NCBI RefSeq assembly: GCF_904848625.1
Contig: NZ_CAJHCP010000017.1
Coordinates: 1 to 64,000 of the forward strand
From: Paraburkholderia metrosideri
GTDB lineage: Bacteria; Pseudomonadota; Gammaproteobacteria; Burkholderiales; Burkholderiaceae
Length of the DNA: 64,000 nt
Reading direction: 5' to 3'
The stretch's first letter is position 1. Each line of letters opens with the position of its first letter. The notes beneath the pieces are model-generated. The model was given only the letters and a program-made list of their open reading frames with translations. It made no database searches and was not told the origin of the DNA. Below are positions 1 through 8,761 of the stretch, piece after piece. Made by a program: the position numbers and the translations under genes.

Positions 1-115
1 GCAAGGCAAGGCAAGGCAAGGCAAGGCAAGGCAAGGCAAGGCAAGGCAAGGCAAGGCAAGGCAAGGCAAGGCAAGGCAAGGCAAGGCAAGGCAAGGCAAG
101 GCAAGGCAAGGCAAG
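1..115. repeat. (GCAAG)n pentanucleotide microsatellite
   Basis: Twenty-three perfect copies of the 5-bp unit GCAAG run from the first base of the window, so the array may continue to the left. It sits outside any recognised gene, downstream of the leftward operon that ends at 244. Perfect arrays of this kind are prone to slipped-strand length change. A pentamer in coding sequence would also shift frame, but no reading frame through it is recognisable here. Confidence 0.95.
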
Positions 116-243
116 GACTGGGGCCCGGCTACGCCCCGGGCGTGGCACGCATTGCCGGCTTTAGTCGCGTGACTTCAGGAATCTGGCAGACGGACGCCCC
201 CTCGATGTTCGCGTTTAACCCAAGGGGACGCCGCAACGGTTAT

Positions 244-816
244 CTAGGAATCGCGCTTACGCGCGGATACAAGCGACAGCGCGACGAGCAAGATCGACCC
301 GCCAATACACAGAAGGACCGGCAGCCGGTTCCATCCGCGGACGTATCCAACGAGCGCAGGTCCAAGCAAAACTGCTGCGATGAGCTGCATCAGCTTTTCC
401 CGCAGACCCAGCACAATGGTCGGTTTGCGAGCAAGCCAGAATGTCGCGCCGCATGTATCTGACGTGATCCACGCTTCTGATGTTTTATCGCGAGTTAGCG
501 CTCGTGCGCCGAAGCGCAGCGCGATAATTCCTGCGACTCCGAGCAATGAATATCCGCCGAGTTGGGAAAGCGGACCCTTGCCGAGGGGCCACCAAAGCAG
601 ACTCAACGGCGCAAGCACAACCAGTGCTCCATAGGCCCATCTGCGCCGCATCAGACAGTACAAAAGAACCAGAGGATTAACACAGAGGAGTGGTAGCAAT
701 GCTACCGAATGAAATACGGATAGCAATTGCGAGTGCATCAGAGCAAAAACTATCCCTGCTTCGCATACCGATGCAATGAACCACGCTGAAAGCGCAAATT
801 TGATCCTTATTGGCAT
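244..816 (-). CDS. Hypothetical multi-pass membrane protein
   Basis: A 190-residue protein of unknown function. Hydrophobic stretches near residues 8-30, 38-58, 62-80, 88-103 and 140-185 suggest about five or six membrane helices, separated by short basic loops and one longer soluble loop around residues 105-140 (with a Cys near 122). It starts 11 bp after the stop of the upstream 243-aa gene, so it is the last gene of a three-gene leftward operon with 828-1559 and 1562-2014. No family was recognised. The operon mates (a Tat-type exported protein and an alanine/valine-rich protein) suggest an envelope role, which is inference only. Confidence 0.6.
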   Translation of the reverse strand: MPIRIKFALSAWFIASVCEAGIVFALMHSQLLSVFHSVALLPLLCVNPLVLLYCLMRRRWAYGALVVLAPLSLLWWPLGKGPLSQLGGYSLLGVAGIIALRFGARALTRDKTSEAWITSDTCGATFWLARKPTIVLGLREKLMQLIAAVLLGPALVGYVRGWNRLPVLLCIGGSILLVALSLVSARKRDS

Positions 817-827
817 TCGCTGCTTTT

Positions 828-1559
828 TTATCTGAACTGACTTATGCAGTAATCTCTGGCGGCGATTGAATTTTCAGACGCGCAAAAGTTTTCCTTATAA
901 ACGGCTTCATGGACCGGTGTCAGGCTACCGGGAACCGGCGTATTAAGCGGGAAAACAAACTGGCCTCCAGCGCCCTGATCGCCCAGGCAGACGAACAAGC
1001 CGTTCTGCGAAAAGATTTCGTTGTACGTGGCCAATGAGCGCCCGGAATTCGGCGGCAGAGTTGCCCAATAGAGCGAAGAACTGGCGGTGGATATGGGATC
1101 TTCGATAGGTAGATAGGTTGTGATGGTGTTGCCGAGCCAGATTTTCAGCGACGGCAGGTACGGTTCAGCCGCTGTCTGCACGTCAGCGGTCAGCGCAAGC
1201 CCTGCTATCGTGCGTCCAACCCCGGGCCCCATTTCCGCCCACACCTGCATCGGAACAGTTACTACGCCTGTGGCTGAAACCAGCGTTAGCACGTCACCGG
1301 GCTGGACCCGTTTCGCCGGATCGGCCCAGTCGGCGACAACCTTTGCCATTGCCGTTGTCGCAACCAACCCATTCGCGACGACTCGTACCGGTTGCAGCAT
1401 CGGTGCCAGCTGACTGATAACCGCGACAACGCCAACACCATTCTGGACGATTGATATAGAGTCCGTACCGCTATTGACCGCCCCCATGAGCGTCTGGAAA
1501 GCGTTCATATTATTTGAACCCGCTTCCATTATCTGAATTGCAAATTCTGAATGCGCCAT
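828..1559 (-). CDS. Hypothetical protein, middle gene of leftward operon
   Basis: A 243-residue protein not assigned to a family. The first half is rich in Ala, Val, Thr and Met with amphipathic or hydrophobic stretches (about residues 38-75 and 90-125). The C-terminal 60 residues are more soluble and hold three cysteines (in FVCLGD, NFCAS and DYCIS). There is no clear signal peptide. It begins 2 bp after the stop of the Tat-signal gene and ends 11 bp before the membrane protein gene, so translational coupling is likely. The hydrophobic yet signal-less N-terminal half is unusual and could be a self-assembling or membrane-inserting region, but nothing in the sequence proves this. Confidence 0.55.
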   Translation of the reverse strand: MAHSEFAIQIMEAGSNNMNAFQTLMGAVNSGTDSISIVQNGVGVVAVISQLAPMLQPVRVVANGLVATTAMAKVVADWADPAKRVQPGDVLTLVSATGVVTVPMQVWAEMGPGVGRTIAGLALTADVQTAAEPYLPSLKIWLGNTITTYLPIEDPISTASSSLYWATLPPNSGRSLATYNEIFSQNGLFVCLGDQGAGGQFVFPLNTPVPGSLTPVHEAVYKENFCASENSIAARDYCISQFR

Positions 1560-1561
1560 TG

Positions 1562-2014
1562 TTATTGGACTCTCGATTCGTTATCCCAAGGAGCAATGCT
1601 GCCCACCACGGCGCTGACGGCAGGCGCTGCTGACGCGCTTTGACCGATGACATACCGGTAATAAAGTTGCGTATTGCCCACTCGCGGCATGTAGGGAATC
1701 TGCGCGATAAATGACTTTGGGGCAGTGAGTGTTACTGGCAAAACGTCGACTAATTGCTGAAAGTCTCTATCGGTTGCAATCTGAAGATTTGCCGAAACAG
1801 CTACGCCAGGTTGATCCAGATTCACAACGCGGACCCAGAAAACCCAGGTGCCGTCTTTGCGCTTTCTCGCGGTGACACCGTTGGTGAGGGCATAGCCTCT
1901 TTGGTCCATGCTGATTTTCGGTGGCGGCATGGCTGGCGCCGCCCGCGCGACCGATGAGATGGCGCTGAACGACGAAAGCGTTCCGGCCTGAAGAAAGAGT
2001 CGTCGACTAGTCAT
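1562..2014 (-). CDS. Tat-signal exported hypothetical protein
   Basis: About 150 residues from the ATG at 2014. The N-terminus reads MTSRRLFLQAG followed by a hydrophobic stretch and an Ala-x-Ala cleavage-like site (SVARAAPA), a good twin-arginine export signal with an SRRLFLQ motif. An upstream GTG at 2065 would add 17 residues before the Tat motif and is less likely. The mature part has beta-rich character (WVFWVRVVNLD, LYYRYVIG) with no recognised domain; a small beta-sandwich carrier or chaperone is possible. It is the first gene of a three-gene leftward operon and ends 2 bp before the next start. Function unknown. Confidence 0.6.
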   Translation of the reverse strand: MTSRRLFLQAGTLSSFSAISSVARAAPAMPPPKISMDQRGYALTNGVTARKRKDGTWVFWVRVVNLDQPGVAVSANLQIATDRDFQQLVDVLPVTLTAPKSFIAQIPYMPRVGNTQLYYRYVIGQSASAAPAVSAVVGSIAPWDNESRVQ

Positions 2015-2065
2015 TGTTCGAGCTGCGCTCCCATATGAATGCGTGATTAAAAAGGTTCGGATCAC

Positions 2066-2481
2066 GCAATGACGGTAACGTGGGGCGTGGGCGACGGAGC
2101 ATCGGACAACTCCTAAATCGCACCGCTGAACGACAACGTTTGAATCGATGATGGGGATTTACACCGGTACGGCGCAAAGCGCCGCGCGACGCGTCACGCC
2201 ACCTCGTCACACAGCGCGAGGTGGGTAATCGTCTCTTGGAGGGTTTTGTTGCGAGTCGATCGCGTAGAGGTGGCGCGTGGCCATGACAGGTACGCGCCAG
2301 AAAACCAGTCCGCCTATCGCGGGCATGTTTTGCCGGTAATGAAGCAAAACGGTACTGCTAAAAAACGCTTCGGGTTCCACAACTCGGACCTGCTGCTGCG
2401 ACCGACGGAAGAAGTCGCGACGCAGATCAGCAGCGAACACCACGCCTTCGTACCGACCACGCCCGCACGAAGGCGAATCTG
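2066..2481. other. Intergenic region with no supported gene
   Basis: About 415 bp between the Tat-signal gene and the amino acid permease. Short open frames exist on both strands, but none has a convincing start, domain or codon pattern. A 9-bp perfect inverted repeat lies at 2443-2451/2467-2475, just beyond the permease stop. The promoter of the leftward three-gene operon should lie in the part nearest 2066. Confidence 0.5.
2443..2475 (-). terminator. Hairpin after amino acid permease
   Basis: Perfect inverted repeat CGCCTTCGT (2443-2451) and ACGAAGGCG (2467-2475), six bases beyond the permease stop. There is no T-run, so it is either a weak or factor-assisted terminator or a 3'-end stabilising hairpin. 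Confidence 0.4.
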
Positions 2482-3873
2482 TTACTCGGCGAGCCTGGAA
2501 TTGCGCCGCGAATACCCGAAATAAATCACCATGCCGATCACCAGCCAGATCCCAAATGCAGCCCAGGTGACCCCCTGAAGGTTAAGCATAAGAAACAGGC
2601 ACGAGGCAACAGCCAGCACCGGCACGACCGGCACGCCAGGGCATCGAAACGCGCGCGGCAAATCCGGATGCGTCTTTCGCAACACCAGTACCGCAATCGA
2701 CACCATCGAGAACGCCGCCAGCGTCCCGATATTGATCAACTCAGCCAGCACATTCAACGGCACGAGCGCGCCAATCAAGCCGAAGAAAATCCCCACCAGC
2801 CAGGTCGTGAAAAACGGCGTCGCAAACTTCGGATGCAAACGCGACAGCCGCGCCGGCAACAGGCCGTCACGCGACATTGCGAAGATCACCCGCGTTTGCC
2901 CATAAGCCATCACGAGAATGACGGTCAGCATGCCCAGCACGGCGCCGAGGTCGATAAAGCCTGCCACCCAGGTTTGCCCCGCCAGTTGCAGCGCATAAGA
3001 AACCGGATGCGAAATGCCCGCAAACTTTTCCGACGGCACAATACCCGTCACCACCGCCGCCACCGCCACGTACAACACCGCGCACACGCCAAGCGACGCG
3101 ATAATTCCGATCGGCAGATCGCGCTTCGGATTCTTCACCTCTTCCGACGCCGACGACACCGCGTCGAAACCGATAAACGCAAAGAACATCACCGCCGCCG
3201 CGCCGAATACGCCATTCCAGCCGTGCGGCATGAACGGATGCCAGTTAGCCGGTGTCACGTGGAAAACGCCCACGCCGATCACCAGCAGCACGACGGTCAC
3301 CTTGATCGCGACCATGATGTTGTTGATCCGCGCGGATTCGCGGATGCCGACCGACAACAGCGCGGTGATCACCATCATCACAAGGAACGCGGGCAGGTTG
3401 AACAGCGTATGTTGCCCAGCCACCGCGCCCGGTGCCGCGCTCAACGCAACCGGCAGCGAAATGCCAAAGCCCGACAGCAGCGACTGCAGATAGCCCGACC
3501 AGCCGACCGAGACCGCCGAGGTTGCCAGCCCATACTCGAGCATCAAATCCCAGCCGATGATCCACGCGGCCAATTCGCCGAGCGTGGCATACGAATACGT
3601 ATAGATGGACCCGGCGACCGGAATTGTCGACGCAAATTCGGCGTACGAGAGCGCGGCGAAACCGCATGCGATCGCCGCGATGATGAACGACACCATCAGC
3701 GCCGGGCCGGCCTGGACGGCGCCCGTGCCGGTCAGCACGAAAATGCCGGTGCCGATGATGGCGCCGACCCCGAGGAAGGTCAGATCGAGCGCGCCGAGCG
3801 CTTTCTTGAGGCCGGCAGTCTGAGCGCTTGACGCGATCATCTGCTCGACGCTCTTTTTGCGAAACAGGGACAT
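2482..3873 (-). CDS. APC-superfamily amino acid permease
   Basis: A 463-residue cytoplasmic-membrane transporter of the amino acid-polyamine-organocation family, likely exchanging or importing a cationic or neutral amino acid with protons. The N-terminal helix carries the family motif GVGAIIGTGIFVLTG (substrate-binding GxG break in TM1), followed by about eleven further hydrophobic helices. The conserved FFAFIGFDAVSS stretch and the EEVKNPKRDLP cytosolic loop resemble the YfnA/CAT subgroup. The ATG at 3873 is chosen because GGAG lies nine bases upstream and the product begins MSLFRKKS, typical of the family; the open frame runs further to 4059 without a good site. It is a single gene with no obvious partner. 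The substrate cannot be read from the sequence. Confidence 0.88.
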   Translation of the reverse strand: MSLFRKKSVEQMIASSAQTAGLKKALGALDLTFLGVGAIIGTGIFVLTGTGAVQAGPALMVSFIIAAIACGFAALSYAEFASTIPVAGSIYTYSYATLGELAAWIIGWDLMLEYGLATSAVSVGWSGYLQSLLSGFGISLPVALSAAPGAVAGQHTLFNLPAFLVMMVITALLSVGIRESARINNIMVAIKVTVVLLVIGVGVFHVTPANWHPFMPHGWNGVFGAAAVMFFAFIGFDAVSSASEEVKNPKRDLPIGIIASLGVCAVLYVAVAAVVTGIVPSEKFAGISHPVSYALQLAGQTWVAGFIDLGAVLGMLTVILVMAYGQTRVIFAMSRDGLLPARLSRLHPKFATPFFTTWLVGIFFGLIGALVPLNVLAELINIGTLAAFSMVSIAVLVLRKTHPDLPRAFRCPGVPVVPVLAVASCLFLMLNLQGVTWAAFGIWLVIGMVIYFGYSRRNSRLAE

Positions 3874-4162
3874 TGGCGTGGGTCTCCAGTGGTGCACGCG
3901 TGTTGCGAGCCGAATGTCAGGGAAACCCACGATTTTAACGGATGCAGCGCGCTGCACTATTTTGAGACGTGCTTTCGGGGTGATCAGGAGTGGGCGGAAA
4001 CTCCCAGCCGGAAGGGCTTCGAGCGCGTCGTTCGTCCGCCGAACGCAGAACGGCAGCAAAGCTTTAGCGCGATGCGTGATAAATGGGGAGGGAATCTCTC
4101 CGTTGCAAACCCGCCGGGTTCACGGCGGGTTATTCAGCAGGCGTAGAGCAACGCAGCGGCCA

Positions 4163-4242
4163 CGGCAACGCAACGGCAACGCAACGGCAACGCAACGGCA
4201 ACGCAACGGCAACGCAACGACAACGCAACGACAACGACAACG
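4163..4242. repeat. 11-bp tandem repeat CGGCAACGCAA
   Basis: About seven tandem copies of an 11-bp unit (CGGCAACGCAA, later copies CGACAACGCAA) lie between the permease promoter region and the response-regulator stop. The copies nearest 4242 are degenerate, the others nearly perfect. No gene covers the array. Confidence 0.85.
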
Positions 4243-4255
4243 CCGCTCGGAGCGC

Positions 4256-4912
4256 TCAACCCGCCATCGCCGGATTCAGGTCGACGAGACGGTTGCTCAT
4301 CACATAGAAGGTCAATTCGGCGTTATTGCGCAGCTTCATTTTCTCGAGCAGCCGCGTGCGATACACGCTGACCGTCTTCACCGACAGCGACAGCGTCGCG
4401 GCAATATCGGTCAACCGCTTGCCGGATGCCAGCATGCACAGGGTCTGGTATTCGCGATCGGAGAGCTTTTCGTGCGGCAACTGTTCGCCGTCGAAAGAGA
4501 CGTAGTCGGCCAGTGCTTCGGCCATCGCCGGGCTGACGTATTTGCGGCCGGCCGCGACCTGCTGGATCGCGCAGATCATCTGCGCGGCATCGACCGTTTT
4601 CGACAGATAGCCGGAAGCGCCTGCTTTCAACGCGCGCACGGCGTACTGGTCTTCGCGGTACATCGAGAACATCAGGACGGCCACGCGCGGCGCCTTGCGC
4701 TTCAGGCGTTTCAGCACTTCGACGCCGTTCATGTCGGGTAACCCGATATCGAGCAGCACGACGTCGAACGCATGCTGCTCGACCGCCTCGAGCGCTTCGA
4801 TGCCGCTTTGCGCTTCAATCACTTCACGCGCCACGCCACGGTCGAGCAGCAATTGGCGCACGCCCTGGCGAACCACGGCGTGGTCTTCGGCGATCAGAAT
4901 GCGCAGGCTCAT
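4256..4912 (-). CDS. NarL/FixJ-family response regulator
   Basis: A 218-residue transcription factor. Residues about 3-120 form a receiver domain with the acidic pair in LIAEDHAVV, the phospho-acceptor Asp in VVLLDIGLPDMNG, the conserved Ser/Thr region LMFSMY and the Lys in GYLSKTV. The C-terminal LuxR-type HTH contains LSDREYQTLCMLASGK and LSLSVKTVSVYRTRLLEKM. It starts (ATG at 4912) 10 bp after the sensor kinase stop in the same direction, so it forms a cognate two-component pair. The physiological signal is not apparent. It ends near the 11-bp repeat array, which could influence transcript ends. Confidence 0.9.
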   Translation of the reverse strand: MSLRILIAEDHAVVRQGVRQLLLDRGVAREVIEAQSGIEALEAVEQHAFDVVLLDIGLPDMNGVEVLKRLKRKAPRVAVLMFSMYREDQYAVRALKAGASGYLSKTVDAAQMICAIQQVAAGRKYVSPAMAEALADYVSFDGEQLPHEKLSDREYQTLCMLASGKRLTDIAATLSLSVKTVSVYRTRLLEKMKLRNNAELTFYVMSNRLVDLNPAMAG

Positions 4913-4922
4913 GACAGGGCGC

Positions 4923-5786
4923 TCACGATTGCAGTGCGTGCCGTTCGGTGCGCGGCGCTGGTGCCAACATCGCGTCCCACATAAAGCGCGCCCGCACGAG
5001 CGTTCCGCGTGGCGCGTGGGTGTCGCCGCTTGCGGCGCGGCGCGTACTGGTGCGCTTCGTACTGACGCGCAACGTGCCATTGAACGCCGCGCAGCGCGCC
5101 TGCATCCCGCTCAGGCCGAAATGCCCGCGACGATTGCCGGCATGGCGGGCGAGCCCGATGCCGTCGTCGCTGATAAGCAGTGTGAGGTGCTGGCGGCTGG
5201 TCTCGATTCGCACGTCAGCCGATTCGGCGCGCGCATGTTTCGCAATATTGTTCAGCGCTTCCTGCGCGACGCGGAACACAGCTAGCGCGGCATCGGCGGG
5301 CAGGCGCGTGAGGCGCAGGTCGGCGGCGCACACGAAACTCGTGCGCAGATGCGTGCGGCTCGCAAAGTCGTCGGTCCAGTGCGCGAGCGCGCTCACAATG
5401 CCCGATTCGAGCGACGGCGCATGGAGTTCGGCCACGGTCTGGCGGCTTGCGTCGCACGCGGCGTCGAGCGAACGGTTGGCGACTGCGAGTGCATTGGCGC
5501 ATTGCGGTGGCGCGCTGGCGGGCAGCCACGTTTCGACACCGGCGAGCGCAAAGCGCACCGCGGTCAGTTCGGCGCCCACGCCGTCGTGCAGTTCGCGCGC
5601 CACGTGGCGGCATGCGGCTTCCCGAGCCTGAACCAGTTCTGCCGACAATTCGCTGACCCGGGCGCGCAATCGTGCAAGCTCACGCTCAACGGCCAGCGAC
5701 GGCGCAATCACGCTCGCGTCGGAGCCGTCACACGTCGGTGACGAAGGAGGCTGGGGGTTGAACGGCACGACAGTCAGCGTATCCAT
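4923..5786 (-). CDS. Cytosolic HisKA_3-type sensor histidine kinase
   Basis: A 287-residue kinase of the NarX/DesK/UhpB type. A coiled region (about residues 32-60) leads into the dimerisation/phospho-acceptor helix containing RELHDGVGAELTAVRFAL, with His at the phosphorylation site. A compact HATPase_c domain follows, with N-box FRVAQEALNNIAKHA, G1 box ISDDGIGL and G2-like GHFGLSGM. There are no membrane helices or recognisable sensory domain, so it must sense a cytosolic cue or be partnered by another protein. It is followed 10 bp later by its NarL-type regulator. The start at 5786 has no outstanding Shine-Dalgarno; the Pro/Ser-rich first 30 residues may be partly untranslated. Confidence 0.85.
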   Translation of the reverse strand: MDTLTVVPFNPQPPSSPTCDGSDASVIAPSLAVERELARLRARVSELSAELVQAREAACRHVARELHDGVGAELTAVRFALAGVETWLPASAPPQCANALAVANRSLDAACDASRQTVAELHAPSLESGIVSALAHWTDDFASRTHLRTSFVCAADLRLTRLPADAALAVFRVAQEALNNIAKHARAESADVRIETSRQHLTLLISDDGIGLARHAGNRRGHFGLSGMQARCAAFNGTLRVSTKRTSTRRAASGDTHAPRGTLVRARFMWDAMLAPAPRTERHALQS

Positions 5787-6154
5787 AAGGTTTCCCTGTC
5801 AGGAAGCGATGTGGATAGCGAGGCGGGGACGCACCGGCGGCGCGAAGACGAAAGAACGCATGCGAATCTCTGGCCTCCAGATAGAACCGCCGGATCGAAA
5901 ATCTGACGGACAAAACGCTATGGTAAGAGGTAACGAAAGTTACATTCAGTAACAAGCTAGACGGTTCGCCGAAGGTTTGTCAAATCGTCTGATTGTGCGG
6001 CGCGATGATATCTCAAAAAAAGAAAAAAAGCAGTCTCAGCAAGGGTTAGAGCTTGCTTTTCATGCAATCCTTGATGATTTAATAGGCATCATTTGTAGGA
6101 AGAAAGCCGACACTAAATGTTAAATTGCAGCTGCGTAATTTGTAACTGGCCAAA
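5787..6154. other. AT-rich intergenic region
   Basis: About 370 bp between the kinase start and the fpr terminator. It is noticeably AT-rich from 5930 onward, including an A-rich run near 6015-6030. It should contain the promoter of the leftward two-component operon. No gene or known RNA was recognised. Confidence 0.4.
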
Positions 6155-6155
6155 T

Positions 6156-6184
6156 AAAAAAAGGAGCCCGAAGGCTCCTTTTTT
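6156..6184 (-). terminator. Rho-independent terminator of fpr
   Basis: The hairpin AGGAGCC-cgaa-GGCTCCT is flanked by an A-run on the left and a T-run on the right, so it can work in both directions. It lies about 40 bp past the fpr stop on the minus strand. Confidence 0.9.
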
Positions 6185-6223
6185 CTGCTTCCGCGACACG
6201 GTGTCGCGCACTTGCAACCATGC

Positions 6224-6994
6224 TTAGCCAACGAAGGCTTTTTCGACGACATAGTGACCCGGCGAATTGTTGCTGCCTTCCTCGAAACCGAGGTCGTCGA
6301 GCAGCTTGCGGGTGTCGCGCAGCATGTGCGGGCTGCCGCAGAGCATCACGCGGTCGTCTTCGAGCGAGAAGCCCGGCACGCCGAGGTCGGCGAACAGTTT
6401 TTCAGTCTCGATCAGCTCGGTGATGCGGCCGCGGTTCTGGAACGCTTCACGCGTGACCGTTGGGTAGTACAGCAGCTTTTCCTGAACCAGTTCGCCCAGA
6501 TGCTCGTGCGCCGGCAGGTGGTCGGTGATGTACTCCTTGTACGCCAGTTCGTCGACGAAACGGCAGGTGTGCGTGAGCACCACGCGCTCGTAGCGGTCGT
6601 AAATGTCCGGATCTTTGATGATCGACATGAACGGCGCGAGGCCCGTGCCGGTGGACAGCAGCCACAGCGTCTTGCCCGGCAGCAGGTTGTCGGCCATCAG
6701 CGTGCCGACCGGCTTCTTGCCGATCAGGACCTGGTCGCCGACCTTCAGATGCTGCAAACGCGACGTGAGCGGGCCGTCCTGCACCTTGATGCTCAGGAAT
6801 TCGAGATGTTCTTCGTAGTTCGCACTGGCGAGGCTGTAGGCGCGGATCAGCGGCTTGCCGTCGACTTCGAGGCCCACCATCGTGAACTGGCCGTTTTCGA
6901 AACGGAAGCCCGGGTCGCGCGTGCAGGTGAAGCTGAAAAGCGTATCGGTCCAGTGATGGACGCTCAGGACGGTTTGTGAATTCAGGTTGCTCAT
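6224..6994 (-). CDS. fpr: Ferredoxin-NADP reductase
   Basis: A 256-residue soluble flavoprotein that moves electrons between NADPH and ferredoxin or flavodoxin, supporting Fe-S and oxidative-stress metabolism. The FAD-binding half includes the RAYSLASAN motif (RxYS, flavin binding) and GPLTSRLQHLKVGD. The NADP-binding half has LLSTGTGLAPFMSI and VMLCGSPHM. The C-terminus ends HYVVEKAFVG, where bacterial subclass I enzymes typically close over the flavin. Length matches the family. The ATG at 6994 is chosen because an extended upstream frame lacks homologous character. It stands alone with its own terminator; the roughly 780 bp upstream contain no recognised gene. Confidence 0.93.
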   Translation of the reverse strand: MSNLNSQTVLSVHHWTDTLFSFTCTRDPGFRFENGQFTMVGLEVDGKPLIRAYSLASANYEEHLEFLSIKVQDGPLTSRLQHLKVGDQVLIGKKPVGTLMADNLLPGKTLWLLSTGTGLAPFMSIIKDPDIYDRYERVVLTHTCRFVDELAYKEYITDHLPAHEHLGELVQEKLLYYPTVTREAFQNRGRITELIETEKLFADLGVPGFSLEDDRVMLCGSPHMLRDTRKLLDDLGFEEGSNNSPGHYVVEKAFVG

Positions 6995-7771
6995 GGCTTC
7001 TTGGATAGTGCGAAAACAAAGGCGGCCAGTCGTTGGAGCCGGCCGGCACGGCAAGGGCGATGCTGCGCTCACCCGTGGTCGGGAGTCACGCGCAATCCGC
7101 TATTTTACCGCGCCCGCTGGCTGGAGGCCTGCGGCGCGGCGGTTGAGCGTGTGATGCGGGTTGCCGGACCTGGAAGCGACGGCGCCGGCTAGCGATACAG
7201 TCGGGCGCCGCGAAGTGCCCCGGCGTGAGTGCTGCCGCGCTTCAGCAGTGGAACGGCGATAGGCGAAAACCGCGCTGGGCGGCTGCCATCCGCTGCCCGG
7301 CAAGCACCGGATAGGCGCGTCGCACGAGCAACATTTTCAGGATGATACCGAAACCCGGCGTGCACCGCAGCATTGACCCTGCTAATAAAACTGGCAAATG
7401 GGGATGGTCAAGGGTCGCGGCCGGGCGCGGAGACGCTGGGTAAGCCGGTATTTTGCACCCGCGTGAACGCAGTTTTTTGGTACACAGCGGAGGAGGGGGC
7501 TATGTGCCGACCGCTTCGAGGTCTTGCAGAGAAAGGCTTTTGCTGCCAGGCAGTTTGATTACTTTGAGGAGGCTTGGCGTAGGATTGAGGGCCCGGCCGA
7601 AGAGAGAACGGCGCTGGGAGACACCACGGGGCGGAATCGAAAGGCGACAAGCGACAAGCGTCAGCGACCTCCCCCGCCTGCCAACTATTGAAGCCAAAGC
7701 AACGGTATCAAACCCGCCACCTCGGCCCCGTCACGCTTCACCGCGATTCCCGCCCCGCCTTGGCCCAACAA
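6995..7771. other. Long intergenic region without a recognised gene
   Basis: About 775 bp between the fpr start and the end of the sugar-transport operon. Both flanking genes run leftward, so it holds the fpr promoter and the 3' end of the transport operon. Short frames are present on both strands, but none has a convincing start plus domain. The part around 7460-7570 has a purine-rich stretch but no obvious RNA fold. Nothing further can be supported. Confidence 0.4.
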
Positions 7772-8731
7772 TCAAGCCGCAGCAGCCACCCGTTTCTTCC
7801 CACGCTGCTTCAACACGCGAGCCTGCAACACGATCACCAGCAGCAGGAACACGCCGCGAATCACCGACTGCCAGTAAGCCGACAAGCTGATAAAACCCAG
7901 CCCGTTTTCGAAATTCAGCAGATTGAACACCAGCCCGAGCAGCAGCACGCCCGCAATCGTCATCGCCACCGAGCCTTCTCCGCCAGTCAGCAGCGTGCCA
8001 CCCAGCACCACCGCCGAAATCGCGAACAGCTCCCAGCCCACGCCTTCGTTCGGCTGTCCCGCGCCGAACTGCGCCGCGAGGATCACGCCGGCCATGCCGG
8101 CCAGCAGCCCGCTGACCGCATAAGCCAGCACCAGCGTACGGTCGACATTCAGCCCCATCAGCCGCGCGGCTTCCTCGCTGCCGCCGATCGCCAGCGAATG
8201 CCGGCCAAAGCGCGTACTGCGCAGCGCAAGCCAGCCCGCCACCGCCGCGACGACCGCGACGATCCCCGGAATCGGCAGACCGAACAGATCGCCCTGTCCG
8301 AAGTTGCCGAAGTTCGAGTCCGACGCAATCGACACCGCGTCGTTCTTGCCCAGCAGCAGCGCCACACCATGCGCGCCGAGACTGGTCGCGAGCGTCACGA
8401 TAAACGGCAGGATCTTGAGCCGCGTAATGATCAGGCCGTTGAGCACGCCGACCACGAGTCCCGCGACGCAGCCCGCCACGACGGCGGCCAATCCGCCGTA
8501 CGTGCTCGCCAGTGCGGCGACGACGCTCGCCAGCGCCGCGACCGTGCCCACCGACAGATCGATACCCCCGGTGATGATCACGAACGCCATGCCGATCGAA
8601 ATCAGCGCGAACATCGAGTTGTAGCGCCAGAACGACGTGATGTTGTACGCCGAGCCGAAATGGTCATAGCGCACGAGGCCGAAGATAACGAGCGCGGCCA
8701 GCGCAACCAGGATAGGAAGATTCTTTTTCAT
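7772..8731 (-). CDS. yjfF: Sugar ABC transporter permease (YjfF-like)
   Basis: A 319-residue inner-membrane permease of the ribose/galactofuranose (CUT2) class with about eight to ten hydrophobic helices. It carries the family motifs GGIDLSVGTVAALASV near residue 55 and GGTLLTGGEGSVAMTIAG near 245. It starts 30 bp after the companion permease and is the last gene of a leftward operon of binding protein, ATPase and two permeases, the layout of E. coli YtfQRT-YjfF (galactofuranose). The gene name is by homology and operon position; the real substrate may be a related pentose or hexose. The C-terminus is basic (KQRGKKR) and cytosolic. Confidence 0.85.
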   Translation of the reverse strand: MKKNLPILVALAALVIFGLVRYDHFGSAYNITSFWRYNSMFALISIGMAFVIITGGIDLSVGTVAALASVVAALASTYGGLAAVVAGCVAGLVVGVLNGLIITRLKILPFIVTLATSLGAHGVALLLGKNDAVSIASDSNFGNFGQGDLFGLPIPGIVAVVAAVAGWLALRSTRFGRHSLAIGGSEEAARLMGLNVDRTLVLAYAVSGLLAGMAGVILAAQFGAGQPNEGVGWELFAISAVVLGGTLLTGGEGSVAMTIAGVLLLGLVFNLLNFENGLGFISLSAYWQSVIRGVFLLLVIVLQARVLKQRGKKRVAAAA

Positions 8732-8761
8732 CGCATCGAGTCCAGGAGTGTCCTTGAGGCG

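Noticed and set aside
2246..2524. Rightward 92-codon gene before the permease end
   Set aside because: It overlaps the permease stop region on the opposite strand, with no domain and a poor start context.
4163..4242. CRISPR-like array
   Set aside because: Units are 11 bp, directly abutting with no unique spacers, and no cas gene is nearby.
7500..7697. LPGSKS motif on the minus strand resembling EPSP synthase
   Set aside because: An isolated match near a stop codon in a non-coding gap; the surrounding residues do not fit AroA.
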